A stretch of 13,847 nt of DNA from Bacillota bacterium (GTDB lineage: Bacteria; Bacillota; Thermosediminibacteria; Thermosediminibacterales; Thermosediminibacteraceae). Position numbers and translations under genes: made by a program. This document shows, one piece after another, positions 1 through 7,390 of this stretch. The number at the start of each line of letters is the position of its first letter. Within the stretch, counting starts at the first letter, position 1. The notes under the pieces are model-generated. The model was not told the DNA's origin and searched no databases. It saw only the letters and a list, made by a program, of their open reading frames with translations. The DNA lies in assembly GCA_003242255.1 (NCBI GenBank), contig QGUT01000034.1:1-13847 (forward strand), in the 5' to 3' direction.

Positions 1-575
1 GTCCAGTATTCTTCAGGGACAAATTCTGCTATTTCCTTTTCCCTGTCGCATATCATCCGGACCGCTGCCGATTGAACCCTGCCGGCGCTGAGTCCCCTTT
101 TGACCTTGCGCCATAGAATTGGACTTATCTTGTAGCCCACCAGGCGATCCAAGATTCTTCTGGCCTGCTGGGCGTCTACCAGGTTCATATCTATCTTTCG
201 GGGATGACGCAAGGATTCGGAAACGGCATTTTTCGTTATTTCATGGAATTCCACCCTGCAGGGAGATTCCAGCGGAATCTCCAGAAGGTGGGCAAGATGC
301 CACGATATGGCTTCACCTTCGCGGTCCGGGTCGGTGGCAAGCAGAACGTTTTTTGCTTTGGCAGCCTCTTTTCTCAAATTTTCTATTATGGAGCCCTTAC
401 CCCGAATGGTTATGTATTTAGGCAAAAAGCCATTTTCGATATCAATTCCCAGCTGGCTTTTCGGCAAGTCCCTAACGTGGCCCATGGAGGCCACAACTTT
501 GTAGTTCCCTCCCAAAAAACGGCTTATAGTCTTTGCTTTAGCTGGAGATTCAACTATTATCAGAGATTTTGCCAT
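1..575 (-). CDS. topA: DNA topoisomerase I, N-terminal part (cut by window edge)
   Basis: Type IA topoisomerase, which relaxes negatively supercoiled DNA by passing one strand through a transient break. The first 191 codons are visible and the gene continues beyond position 1. The reading begins MAKSLIIVESPAKAKTI, the usual TopA opening. The TOPRIM domain spans about residues 1-120, with catalytic Glu9 and the acidic triad Asp82, Asp84 and Glu86 in TDPDREGEA. The start of domain IV follows (DAQQARRILDRLVGYKISP, then GLSAGRVQSAAVR). The active-site tyrosine and zinc fingers lie outside the window. The ATG at 573-575 has a GAGGTGG ribosome site that overlaps the dprA stop codon, and only 9 bp separate the two genes, so topA is translated from the dprA transcript. 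The family assignment is secure. Confidence 0.96.
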   Translation of the reverse strand, partial: MAKSLIIVESPAKAKTISRFLGGNYKVVASMGHVRDLPKSQLGIDIENGFLPKYITIRGKGSIIENLRKEAAKAKNVLLATDPDREGEAISWHLAHLLEIPLESPCRVEFHEITKNAVSESLRHPRKIDMNLVDAQQARRILDRLVGYKISPILWRKVKRGLSAGRVQSAAVRMICDREKEIAEFVPEEYW

Positions 576-584
576 TTTACCACC

Positions 585-1673
585 TCATACTTTTATGACA
601 TATCCTCCCGGCAATAATGCTATTAAATCTTTTAACTGGAGGCGGGTTATAACAGCACTTATTTCCTGAGGGGATTTTCCTGTCTTTTGAACGAGAAATT
701 CTAGGCTTACCGGGTGATAATCAACGAGATTTAACACTTCTATTTCTTCTTGGCCAATACCGGCAATGTCGAAGCTGGTTTTCATAGACGAATCGCTCTT
801 CAACTTCAAATTTAGCTCCTCTAAAATATCGTTTACACTTTCGACCAATTTGGCTCCCTGTTTGATGAGCTTGTGAGTTCCACGGCTGTAAGGGCTAAAT
901 ACGCTTCCCGGAACTGCGAAAACCTCCCGACCCTGCTCCAATGCAAAGTCGGCGGTAATCAACGAACCGCTTTTTTCTGCCGCTTCAATAACTACTGTTC
1001 CCAATGAAGTACCGCTGATAATCCGGTTTCTCGCGGGAAAGTTTGACGCTAAAGGCCTGGTACCTATGGGAAAACTGCTCACCACACAACCTGCTTTAAT
1101 TATTTCCTTCATTATTTCGTAGTTTTCCGGAGGATAGACTACATCTATTCCACACCCCAGGACAGCCGTGGTAGGCCCGCCTGCTTTTAAAGCTCCCCTA
1201 TGGGCGCAGGCATCAATACCGCGAGCTAAACCGCTTACCACGTTTATATTGAATTCAGCCAATTCCCTGCCCATCTGTTCCGCAATTTTGCGCCCGTACG
1301 CCGTTGGCTTTCTGGTTCCCACTATTGCGACTGATTTCTGGTTCAGAACTGATATTTCTCCGAGGGAATAAAGCACCGGGGGAGGGTCGTAAATTTCCGC
1401 CAAAAGTCGGGGATAATCCTTGTCTTCAAAGGTTATTATTTTCGCTCCCAATTCAGATGCCCTTTTTATCTCTTCCAGAGGATTAACCTTTTTTCTCGAC
1501 TCCAGAATAGCATCGCAAATTTTTTGATTTATTCCGGGAATTTCCAGAAAATCGCTCCTCTGGGCATTCATGAAATCCCGGTAAGTTTTTATATAATTTA
1601 GTAATCCCCTTATCCTCACCGGCCCCAGATAAGGGATCATATTCAGAGCTACGAGCAGTTCGAGCTCAGCCAT
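585..1673 (-). CDS. dprA: DNA-processing protein DprA (Smf)
   Basis: DprA loads RecA onto incoming single-stranded DNA during transformation and is widely kept even in species not known to be competent. The protein has 362 residues, the usual length. An N-terminal helix-hairpin-helix region (about 10-60, with IPYLGPVRIRGLL and EIPGINQ) is followed by a Rossmann-like core. The core carries GTRKPTAYG (119-127), SGLARGID (147-154), GCGIDVVYPPEN (173-184) and FPARNRIISG (212-221). A C-terminal winged-helix domain spans about residues 305-362. The ATG at 1671-1673 is preceded by GAGGGA at a normal distance. The gene lies 36 bp after cobO and 9 bp before topA, the conserved dprA-topA pair of Firmicutes. 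Nothing suggests damage. Confidence 0.97.
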   Translation of the reverse strand: MAELELLVALNMIPYLGPVRIRGLLNYIKTYRDFMNAQRSDFLEIPGINQKICDAILESRKKVNPLEEIKRASELGAKIITFEDKDYPRLLAEIYDPPPVLYSLGEISVLNQKSVAIVGTRKPTAYGRKIAEQMGRELAEFNINVVSGLARGIDACAHRGALKAGGPTTAVLGCGIDVVYPPENYEIMKEIIKAGCVVSSFPIGTRPLASNFPARNRIISGTSLGTVVIEAAEKSGSLITADFALEQGREVFAVPGSVFSPYSRGTHKLIKQGAKLVESVNDILEELNLKLKSDSSMKTSFDIAGIGQEEIEVLNLVDYHPVSLEFLVQKTGKSPQEISAVITRLQLKDLIALLPGGYVIKV

Positions 1674-1709
1674 TACAATCCCTCAGTACATTAGTATTCT
1701 ATACGGGCT

Positions 1710-2237
1710 TTAATATTCTATACCAGGTTGGGCAGCTATTCCCTTTTTATAATGATGTTTTATCTCTCTCACTTCGCTTACCATATCCGCTTTTTCCATC
1801 AATTTTTCAGTGGCGTAGCGACCTGTCAGAACTAAAGTAGTCCTTTCGGGCTTTAGGTCGATCAAGCTCAATACGTCCTCTTCTCGCACCAATCCGTAAT
1901 CTACAGCCACATTTATTTCATCCAGTATCACAAGGTCATACTGGTCGCTTGCTATTACCTCGCGAGCCAGTTCAAGGCCTTCTTTTGCCAACTCCAAATC
2001 TTCGGGGTCCGGGTTTCCCTTTTTTACAAAGCAATCCCTACCCTTTTGAACCAACTGGAAGCCTGGCAAATATTTTGTAGCCTGCACTTCTCCGTAATCT
2101 GGATTTCCCTTCATGAACTGTATCATGTAAACCTTTTCGCCGTGCCCTATGGCCCTCAAGGCCAACCCCAGGGCAGCCGTAGTCTTTCCCTTTCCGTTTC
2201 CTGTATATACCAAGACCAAACCCTTTTTGGACTCCAT
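1710..2237 (-). CDS. cobO: Cob(I)yrinic acid a,c-diamide (corrinoid) adenosyltransferase, CobO/BtuR family
   Basis: This enzyme transfers the adenosyl group of ATP to the cobalt of corrinoids to make coenzyme B12 forms. The 175-residue protein has the family P-loop GNGKGKTT at 13-20, which in this family binds ATP in an unusual orientation. It also has ALRAIGHGEKVYMIQFMKG (26-44) and the Walker B-like VILDEIN with Asp106 and Glu107. The ATG at 2235-2237 follows an AGGAG site and a well-formed promoter (separate entry), so cobO can be expressed independently of comM. It lies 36 bp upstream of dprA and probably runs into it. Its presence inside a comM/dprA/topA row is unusual in function. A corrinoid protein and two corrinoid methyltransferases are encoded 9-11 kb away, but a direct link is inference. 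Confidence 0.95.
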   Translation of the reverse strand: MESKKGLVLVYTGNGKGKTTAALGLALRAIGHGEKVYMIQFMKGNPDYGEVQATKYLPGFQLVQKGRDCFVKKGNPDPEDLELAKEGLELAREVIASDQYDLVILDEINVAVDYGLVREEDVLSLIDLKPERTTLVLTGRYATEKLMEKADMVSEVREIKHHYKKGIAAQPGIEY

Positions 2238-2254
2238 TTTACCACTCCTTTAAC

Positions 2255-2290
2255 AAAAAATAATAGCACACATTGCATTTTTGGTCAAAA
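2255..2290 (-). promoter_or_regulatory. Promoter of cobO-dprA-topA
   Basis: Read on the minus strand, TTGACC (2288-2283), a 17-nt spacer and TATTAT (2265-2260) form a near-consensus sigma-A promoter. A TGn extended -10 element sits just before TATTAT. Transcription would begin near 2253, some 16 nt before the cobO ATG. That leaves room for only a very short leader with the AGGAG site. Confidence 0.75.
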
Positions 2291-2337
2291 TTTGATGTCA
2301 TAAAATGGAATATTTTGCTATGTCCCGGGAAATTATT

Positions 2338-3870
2338 TTAAGTCCTCACATATTGAAAATACTTGTCCAGATTTCTAAACTGCAGGGCTTCTGCTATATG
2401 ACTCTCTTTAATATGTTCGGACTGGTCTAGATCGGCTATGGTTCTCGCTACTTTTAAAATAATGTTGTAAGCTCTCGCGCTCAACTTGAACCTCTGAAAG
2501 GCTTCTCTCATCAATAGTTTTTCGGCCCTGCCCAGTTTGCAGTATTTATTGACTTGCGCTGGAGTCAGTTGGGAATTATAAAAAATGTTTTGCCCTTTAT
2601 ACCGCTCCAGTTGTATGGCTCTCGCCTGTTCCACCCTCTTTTTTATAGTAGCGGAATCCATGGAATCGGCCTTTTCCAAATCCGAAAAAGCAACAGGCAA
2701 AACGCTGAGCTGCAGGTCGATCCTGTCGAGCAGCGGCCCAGAAATTTTGTTAAGGTAATTGTTTATCTTATGAGGCGGGCAGGTGCATTCGTGGAAGGGA
2801 TCCTGGAAGTACCCGCAAGGGCACGGATTCATAGCTCCGACGAACATGAAACTCGCGGGATAGGTAACTGTAGCGTTCATCCTGGAGATGGTTATTTTGC
2901 CCTCCTCCAGAGGCTCCCGAAGCAATTCCAAAATTTCTCTGGAAAATTCCGGCAATTCGTCCAAAAACAAAACGCCGTGATGGGCCAAGCTCACTTCACC
3001 GGGCTTTGGGATTCTACCTCCTCCAACCAATCCTACCGCTGTTATACTGTGATGGGGAGCTCTGAAGGGCCTGGTTTTTATCAGAGAAGACCGGCTCGAG
3101 AGAAGGCCCGCAATGCTGTAGATCTTCGTCAGTTCCAGAGATTCCTCAAAAGTCATTGCAGGTAAAATCGTGGGGATGCGCCTGGCTATCATCGTTTTTC
3201 CCGAACCGGGAGGCCCTACCATAATCAAGTTGTGATGGCCAGCGGCCGCTATCTCTAAAGCCCTTTTTAATACCTCCTGGCCTTTCACTTCCGAAAAATC
3301 CCCTTCGTATTCATCATCAACTGAATCCGCCAGTCCGGTCAAAACATCGTCGGGCCTGAATTCCCCTTTAAAAAATCCCACCGCTTCCTGCAAGCTCTTC
3401 ACGCCTATAACTTCTATACCCTTGATTACGGCCGCCTCCTCGGCATTATCGAAAGGGACGACCATTCCTTTTAAGCCTCTCTGTTTTACTTCTATGGCCA
3501 TCGGCAAAATGCCATTTACCGGTCTTACCCTTCCATCAAGGGACAATTCACCCACTATGGCATAACCCTCTAGGGCACTGGCCGGCACTTGCTCGGTGGC
3601 GGCGAGAATACCCAGGGCGATCGGGAGGTCAAAATGCGGGCCCTCTTTTTTTATATCCGCCGGCGCCAGGTTCAGCGTTATCCTTTTTATAGGAAAATCA
3701 AAATTCTGATTCTTTATGGCTGCCCTCACCCGCTCCCGCGACTCCCTAACGGCTGTATCGGGAAGGCCCACTATGTCGAAAGCTGGAAGGCCGCTGGAAA
3801 TGTAGACTTCCACATCCACTAAAAAGCTGTCCAATCCATATATCGCACAACTCTTTAGCGAAGCTAACAT
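2338..3870 (-). CDS. comM: YifB/ComM family Mg-chelatase-like AAA+ ATPase
   Basis: ComM is a hexameric helicase that promotes branch migration during integration of donor DNA in transformation. The family is found far beyond competent species. The 510-residue protein is full length. The N-terminal ChlI/Lon-protease-like domain covers about 1-170, without evident protease function. The AAA+ domain has Walker A GPPGSGKT (219-226), Walker B LFLDE (301-305) and an arginine-containing LLDRIDL near 381-387. A Cys cluster sits at 350, 352, 362 and 364 (NPCPCG, then CTC), as is typical of the family. A C-terminal Mg_chelatase_C helical domain ends the protein. The ATG at 3868-3870 has a GGAGG ribosome site about 6-9 nt upstream. 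It heads the comM-cobO-dprA-topA row and follows the folD terminator. Confidence 0.96.
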   Translation of the reverse strand: MLASLKSCAIYGLDSFLVDVEVYISSGLPAFDIVGLPDTAVRESRERVRAAIKNQNFDFPIKRITLNLAPADIKKEGPHFDLPIALGILAATEQVPASALEGYAIVGELSLDGRVRPVNGILPMAIEVKQRGLKGMVVPFDNAEEAAVIKGIEVIGVKSLQEAVGFFKGEFRPDDVLTGLADSVDDEYEGDFSEVKGQEVLKRALEIAAAGHHNLIMVGPPGSGKTMIARRIPTILPAMTFEESLELTKIYSIAGLLSSRSSLIKTRPFRAPHHSITAVGLVGGGRIPKPGEVSLAHHGVLFLDELPEFSREILELLREPLEEGKITISRMNATVTYPASFMFVGAMNPCPCGYFQDPFHECTCPPHKINNYLNKISGPLLDRIDLQLSVLPVAFSDLEKADSMDSATIKKRVEQARAIQLERYKGQNIFYNSQLTPAQVNKYCKLGRAEKLLMREAFQRFKLSARAYNIILKVARTIADLDQSEHIKESHIAEALQFRNLDKYFQYVRT

Positions 3871-3921
3871 CTCGTCCTCCCTATTTACTTTTTTAGGAAA
3901 TAAAAGCCGAAAACTATTTTC

Positions 3922-3942
3922 TTAAATTCTCCACAATCTCAT
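3922..3942 (-). CDS. Possible six-codon leader ORF upstream of comM (MRLWRI)
   Basis: On the minus strand an exact AAGGAGG (3954-3948) stands 5 nt before an ATG that opens a six-codon frame, MRLWRI, closed by TAA at 3922-3924. The ribosome site is stronger than that of comM, whose ATG lies 51 nt further on. This may be a regulatory leader peptide, a translation-priming mini-ORF, or the remnant of a gene that once preceded comM. No attenuator hairpin is obvious between it and comM, so a function is not shown. Confidence 0.3.
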   Translation of the reverse strand: MRLWRI

Positions 3943-3960
3943 ATTTTCCTCCTTAACATG

Positions 3961-4018
3961 TAAAAAGCCACCCTGGCAAGGAGACTTGTCAGAGGTCTAC
4001 TTGCCGACGGTGGCTGGT
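3961..4018 (-). terminator. Long intrinsic terminator after folD
   Basis: The outer arms AGCCACC (3966-3972) and GGTGGCT (4009-4015) pair. Inside them GGCAAG/CTTGCC and AGAC/GTCT pair as well, giving an extended stem of about 17 base pairs with small internal loops. On the minus strand the stem ends directly in TTTTTA, as an intrinsic terminator should. It starts about 30 nt after the folD stop and separates the folate operon from comM. Confidence 0.85.
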
Positions 4019-4048
4019 CGATCCTCTTTTTAAAATATTGCCTGACGG

Positions 4049-4900
4049 TTAGCCAACCTGCATTTTGCAGGCCTTGATGACGTGTTTGGCTAAAACTGTC
4101 GATGTGACTACTCCTACTCCTCCGGGGACTGGCGTTATTTTGCCGGCTATCTCTTTTACAGCATCAAAATCCACGTCACCGCATATCTTGCCGTTTTCAT
4201 CGAAACTGATTCCAACATCCAATACCACTGCTCCGGGGGCCACCATGTCTTTCTTTATCAATTTCGCCTTTCCGGTGGCGGTTACCAGGATTTCTGCTCT
4301 GGAGGTCTCCTTTGGCAGGTCGACTGTGTAGATATGGCAAACGTTTACGGTGGCGAACCGGTTCAACATCATCAATGCCAGCGGCTTTCCAACCACCATA
4401 CTGGAATTGACGATTACAGCCCTCTTCCCTTTAAGTTCGATGCCGTAGTGATCCAGAATTTCCATGACCGCCGAGGGCGTGCAGGGAGCAAATCCGGTTT
4501 CATCGCCGCTCATGACTTTGGCTATGCTGAGCGGGTTAAAGCCGTCCACATCTTTCAGCGGCGAAATCTCGTATTTTACCCTGTCTTCGGAAATGCTGGT
4601 GGGAAGTGGCCTCATGACGAGAATGCCGTGGACGCTCCTGTCTTCATTGAGTTGGTGAATTTGGGATATGAAATCGTTTTCCGATATGTTCTCGGGCAAC
4701 TGAACCAGCCGGCAGTCGATTCCCAATTCGCCGCATCTCTTTTGCGCGCTTTTTATGTAAGACATGGAATCAGGCCTGTCTCCTACGATGACTATCGCAA
4801 GCCCGGGAGTTACTCCTTTAGCTTTCAGTTCTTCAACTTCCCCTTTGAGTTTTTCCCCTAAAGCCTGGGCCACTTCCTTGCCACTCAAAATATCAGCCAT
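4049..4900 (-). CDS. folD: Methylenetetrahydrofolate dehydrogenase, FolD family, lacking the cyclohydrolase lysine
   Basis: FolD-family enzymes oxidise 5,10-methylene-THF to 5,10-methenyl-THF in the cytosol, and most also hydrolyse the product to 10-formyl-THF. The 283-residue protein has the N-terminal catalytic domain (about 1-120), with the conserved Tyr48 and KDVDG (116-120). An NAD(P)-binding Rossmann domain follows, with NSSMVVGKP (165-173) and PVPGGVG (258-264). Two active-site positions deviate. The catalytic lysine of YVxxK (Lys54 in E. coli) is Ala52 here, and the usual VQLPLP is VMRPLP, so the conserved Gln is Met96. In this family the lysine is required for cyclohydrolase activity, so I infer a dehydrogenase-only enzyme paired with FchA. 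The start at 4898-4900 follows GGGGAGG. A TTG six codons further up overlaps that site and is rejected. It is the last gene of fhs-fchA-folD, 21 bp after fchA. Confidence 0.93.
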   Translation of the reverse strand: MADILSGKEVAQALGEKLKGEVEELKAKGVTPGLAIVIVGDRPDSMSYIKSAQKRCGELGIDCRLVQLPENISENDFISQIHQLNEDRSVHGILVMRPLPTSISEDRVKYEISPLKDVDGFNPLSIAKVMSGDETGFAPCTPSAVMEILDHYGIELKGKRAVIVNSSMVVGKPLALMMLNRFATVNVCHIYTVDLPKETSRAEILVTATGKAKLIKKDMVAPGAVVLDVGISFDENGKICGDVDFDAVKEIAGKITPVPGGVGVVTSTVLAKHVIKACKMQVG

Positions 4901-4909
4901 CTGCCAACG

Positions 4910-4916
4910 CCTCCCC
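4910..4916 (-). promoter_or_regulatory. Ribosome binding site that fixes the folD start
   Basis: GGGGAGG lies 9 nt upstream of the ATG at 4898-4900. It also overlaps the alternative TTG at 4916-4918, which therefore cannot be the start that this site serves. Confidence 0.75.
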
Positions 4917-4921
4917 AAGAT

Positions 4922-5554
4922 TTACTTTTTTATTAAAATCCTTTCGACCTTATCATAAGTGTCGTCCGCAATCGAAAGGGCTTCAGCGCAGATTTTTTCC
5001 ATATAATCGGAAGTTCTCTTTACAAATTCCTCATCGGTAATGCTGTTGAGGTTAATTACCACATTCATCCGGCCGCTGAGCAGTGCGGCTTTCAAGCACA
5101 AAACGCCAACGCCCACGTCGCTTATAGCAAGCCTTGAACCGATCTCTGCCAGCCTTTGGTGAAGTTTTATAGCAGCAGAGGAGAGTTCCATGATCTTAAG
5201 CGGCACTCCGCAGGCTTCCTTTAAGGCCTCCTGCATCGCCTCATTTCTCTTTTTCTTATCTTCTTCTGTATTTTTCGGCATTTTATAAACTTCTGCCACT
5301 TTTCCAAACACTTTTGCATCCTCATCCACCAGATCCAGCAGTTGAGCTTGCAGTTTCTTCGCCTCTTCCAGTATCTCGATTACTTCCGCTTCCACATCTT
5401 TGTATTTTTCTTTGCCCACCGTGAGGTTCCCAACCATGCTGCCCAGCGCCATGCCTATGGCCCCGACCAGTGCGGCAGCTCCACCCCCTCCGGGCACCGG
5501 TGCATTGGAGGCCAGCACCTCAACGAATTGCTCGAGACTCTTTTCTACTAACAC
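4922..5554 (-). CDS. fchA: Methenyltetrahydrofolate cyclohydrolase FchA (cyclodeaminase family)
   Basis: FchA converts 5,10-methenyl-THF to 10-formyl-THF, the step between FolD and Fhs. It belongs to the formiminotransferase-cyclodeaminase C-terminal family of small all-helical proteins. The 210-residue length is normal. The glycine-rich N-terminal PVPGGGGAAALVGAIG (about 20-35), the central LLDLVDEDAKVF and the C-terminal SDVGVGVLCLKAALLSG are characteristic. The start is a GTG at 5552-5554, chosen because AGGAGGG lies 6 nt upstream. It sits between fhs and folD, the order seen in acetogens and purine or amino-acid fermenters. A cyclodeaminase acting on formimino-THF is the main alternative. 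The neighbouring FolD, which lacks its own cyclohydrolase lysine, favours the cyclohydrolase role. Confidence 0.93.
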   Translation of the reverse strand: MLVEKSLEQFVEVLASNAPVPGGGGAAALVGAIGMALGSMVGNLTVGKEKYKDVEAEVIEILEEAKKLQAQLLDLVDEDAKVFGKVAEVYKMPKNTEEDKKKRNEAMQEALKEACGVPLKIMELSSAAIKLHQRLAEIGSRLAISDVGVGVLCLKAALLSGRMNVVINLNSITDEEFVKRTSDYMEKICAEALSIADDTYDKVERILIKK

Positions 5555-5584
5555 AGCCTGCCCTCCTATCGAATCAAAAGGTCA

Positions 5585-5614
5585 TGGGGCGGCAGAACTA
5601 CGTCCTGCGCCCCA
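5585..5614 (-). other. Intercistronic hairpin between fhs and fchA
   Basis: TGGGGCGGCAG (5585-5595) pairs with CTGCGCCCCA (5605-5614) around a 9-nt loop, with one bulged base. It lies 12 nt after the fhs stop. Only four Ts follow after a short gap, so it is at best a weak terminator. It more likely tunes the amount or stability of fhs relative to fchA-folD message. Confidence 0.55.
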
Positions 5615-5626
5615 TAAGCCATATCG

Positions 5627-7306
5627 TTAGAACAGACCGCTGATCCTTCCGGTTTCATCCACGTCGATGTTTTCTGCGGCCGGTCTCTTGGGCAATCCGG
5701 GCATCGTCATTATTTCCCCGGTAAGGGCTACTGCGAAGCCGGCCCCAGCGGAAATGCGCACGTTCCTTACTGTGATCTTAAATCCGGTCGGTCTTCCCAA
5801 CAAAGCCGGATTGTCGCTCAAGGAGTACTGGGTCTTGGCTATACATACGGGCACATTCCTGAACCCTATTTTTTCGATCGTCTCTATATCTCTCTTAGCC
5901 GCAGCAGTAAATTCTACCCCATCAGCGCCGTATATTTCTTTGGCTATGGTCTCTATCTTTTCGGCAATGCCCATTTCCAGCGGATAAAGGGGTTTGTAGT
6001 TGTTCTTGCCCTCGTCTATTAGGCGGAGCACCTCTTTGGCCAGTTCAATTCCGCCCTCGCCGCCTTTGGCCCATACTTCGGAGAGAACCGCTTTCACACC
6101 CATCTTCGCACATTCTTCTTTAACCAGTTCAATTTCAGCCTCCGTATCGGTGGGGAAGCGGTTAATTGCCACCACTGCCGGCAGGCCGAATTTCACCGTT
6201 ATGTTTTCCACGTGTTTCAGGAGGTTCGGCAATCCCTTGCGGAGAGCCTCCAGGTTCTCTTCGCCGAGCTTTTCTCTGGGCACACCGCCGTTGTATTTCA
6301 AAGCCCTGATCGTGGCTACTATTACCACCGCATCGGGTTTTATGCCCGCTACTCTGCACTTTATGTCCAGGAACTTTTCGGCTCCCAGGTCAGCACCGAA
6401 TCCGGCCTCCGTCACCACGTAATCCGCCAGTTTTAAGGCCAATTTGGTAGCTATGATGCTGTTGCAGCCGTGGGCGATATTGGCGAAGGGGCCTCCGTGG
6501 ACGAAAGCAGGGGTGCCTTCGAGAGTCTGAACCAGGTTAGGTTTAAAAGCGTCCTTCAACAGGGCGGCCATGGCACCTTGAGCTTTGAGATCGCCCGCAG
6601 TCACCGGCCTACCGTCGTATGTATATGCAACCACAATTCGGGAAAGGCGTTTCTTGAGATCTTCCAGATCGGTAGCCAAGCAGAAAATGGCCATTACTTC
6701 TGAAGCAACGGTAATATCAAAGCCGTCTTCCCTCGGCACTCCGTTGGCCTTTCCTCCCAAACCATCCACTACAAACCTCAGCTGTCTGTCGTTCATGTCT
6801 ATACAACGCTTCCACACGACGCGCCGCGGATCGATGCCCAATTCGTTGCCCTGGTATATATGGTTATCCACCATTGCCGCCAGCAAGTTGTTGGCTGCTC
6901 CTATCGCATGGAGATCTCCGGTAAAATGCAGATTTATGTCTTCCATAGGCACAACCTGGGCGTAGCCGCCGCCGGCCGCTCCACCTTTCACTCCAAAGAC
7001 CGGGCCTAGCGAGGGCTCCCGCAGAGCAATCATGGAGTTCTTTCCGAGTTTCCTCAAGGCATCGCCCAATCCGACGGTTGTGGTCGTCTTACCTTCGCCA
7101 GCAGGAGTGGGGTTTATGGCTGTGGTCAGTATGAGTTTTGCATCTTTCTTATTTTCCAACCGCTTCAGTATGTTGTAATCGACCTTTGCCTTGTAGCGCC
7201 CGTAGTATTCGATATCATCCTCAGTAAGACCGATTTTGGCAGCGATATCTCTTATGTGCTCAAGTTTAGCCTCCTGGGCTATTTCAATATCACTTTTAAA
7301 AGCCAT
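5627..7306 (-). CDS. fhs: Formate--tetrahydrofolate ligase (formyl-THF synthetase)
   Basis: Fhs catalyses formate + THF + ATP to 10-formyl-THF + ADP + phosphate. In the oxidative direction it recovers ATP by substrate-level phosphorylation. The 559-residue protein matches the family's usual length. The P-loop PTPAGEGKT lies at 66-74, and the stretches EPSLGPVFGVKGGAAGGG, FTGDLHAI and THGGPFANIAHGCNS-like segments (here FVHGGPFANIAHGCNS) are highly conserved. The C-terminus shows MTMPGLPKRPAAENIDVDE. I place the start at MAFKSD (7304-7306), which follows GAGGAG at 8 nt. A start five codons further up would overlap that site. It heads fhs-fchA-folD. The upstream gap of 84 bp carries a 14-bp palindrome but no clear promoter. 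Confidence 0.97.
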   Translation of the reverse strand: MAFKSDIEIAQEAKLEHIRDIAAKIGLTEDDIEYYGRYKAKVDYNILKRLENKKDAKLILTTAINPTPAGEGKTTTTVGLGDALRKLGKNSMIALREPSLGPVFGVKGGAAGGGYAQVVPMEDINLHFTGDLHAIGAANNLLAAMVDNHIYQGNELGIDPRRVVWKRCIDMNDRQLRFVVDGLGGKANGVPREDGFDITVASEVMAIFCLATDLEDLKKRLSRIVVAYTYDGRPVTAGDLKAQGAMAALLKDAFKPNLVQTLEGTPAFVHGGPFANIAHGCNSIIATKLALKLADYVVTEAGFGADLGAEKFLDIKCRVAGIKPDAVVIVATIRALKYNGGVPREKLGEENLEALRKGLPNLLKHVENITVKFGLPAVVAINRFPTDTEAEIELVKEECAKMGVKAVLSEVWAKGGEGGIELAKEVLRLIDEGKNNYKPLYPLEMGIAEKIETIAKEIYGADGVEFTAAAKRDIETIEKIGFRNVPVCIAKTQYSLSDNPALLGRPTGFKITVRNVRISAGAGFAVALTGEIMTMPGLPKRPAAENIDVDETGRISGLF

Positions 7307-7340
7307 AACATCACTCCTCACTATATATAAATTTTATTAT

Positions 7341-7354
7341 TGAAAATATTTTCA
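7341..7354. promoter_or_regulatory. 14-bp perfect palindrome upstream of fhs
   Basis: TGAAAATATTTTCA is a perfect palindrome 35 nt upstream of the fhs start, in an AT-rich gap. On the minus strand TAAAAT follows shortly after and could be a -10 box, though no convincing -35 stands at the right distance. The position suits an operator for a dimeric regulator. The low complexity means chance occurrence is possible. Confidence 0.35.
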
Positions 7355-7390
7355 CAATCCTTTGTACAATAATAAGTCCAAACTCATTAA

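Noticed and set aside
3961..4048. A structured regulatory RNA controlling comM
   Set aside because: The nested stem ends in a T-run on the minus strand and directly follows folD, so a terminator explains it. No alternative fold with comM sequences is apparent.
4901..4918. A TTG start six codons upstream for folD
   Set aside because: The TTG overlaps the GGGGAGG site that serves the ATG at 4898-4900, and the family N-terminus starts at MADILSGK.
7307..7390. A folate- or ZTP-type riboswitch ahead of fhs
   Set aside because: The gap is only 84 bp and AT-rich, and I see none of the conserved riboswitch segments. Only a short palindrome is present.
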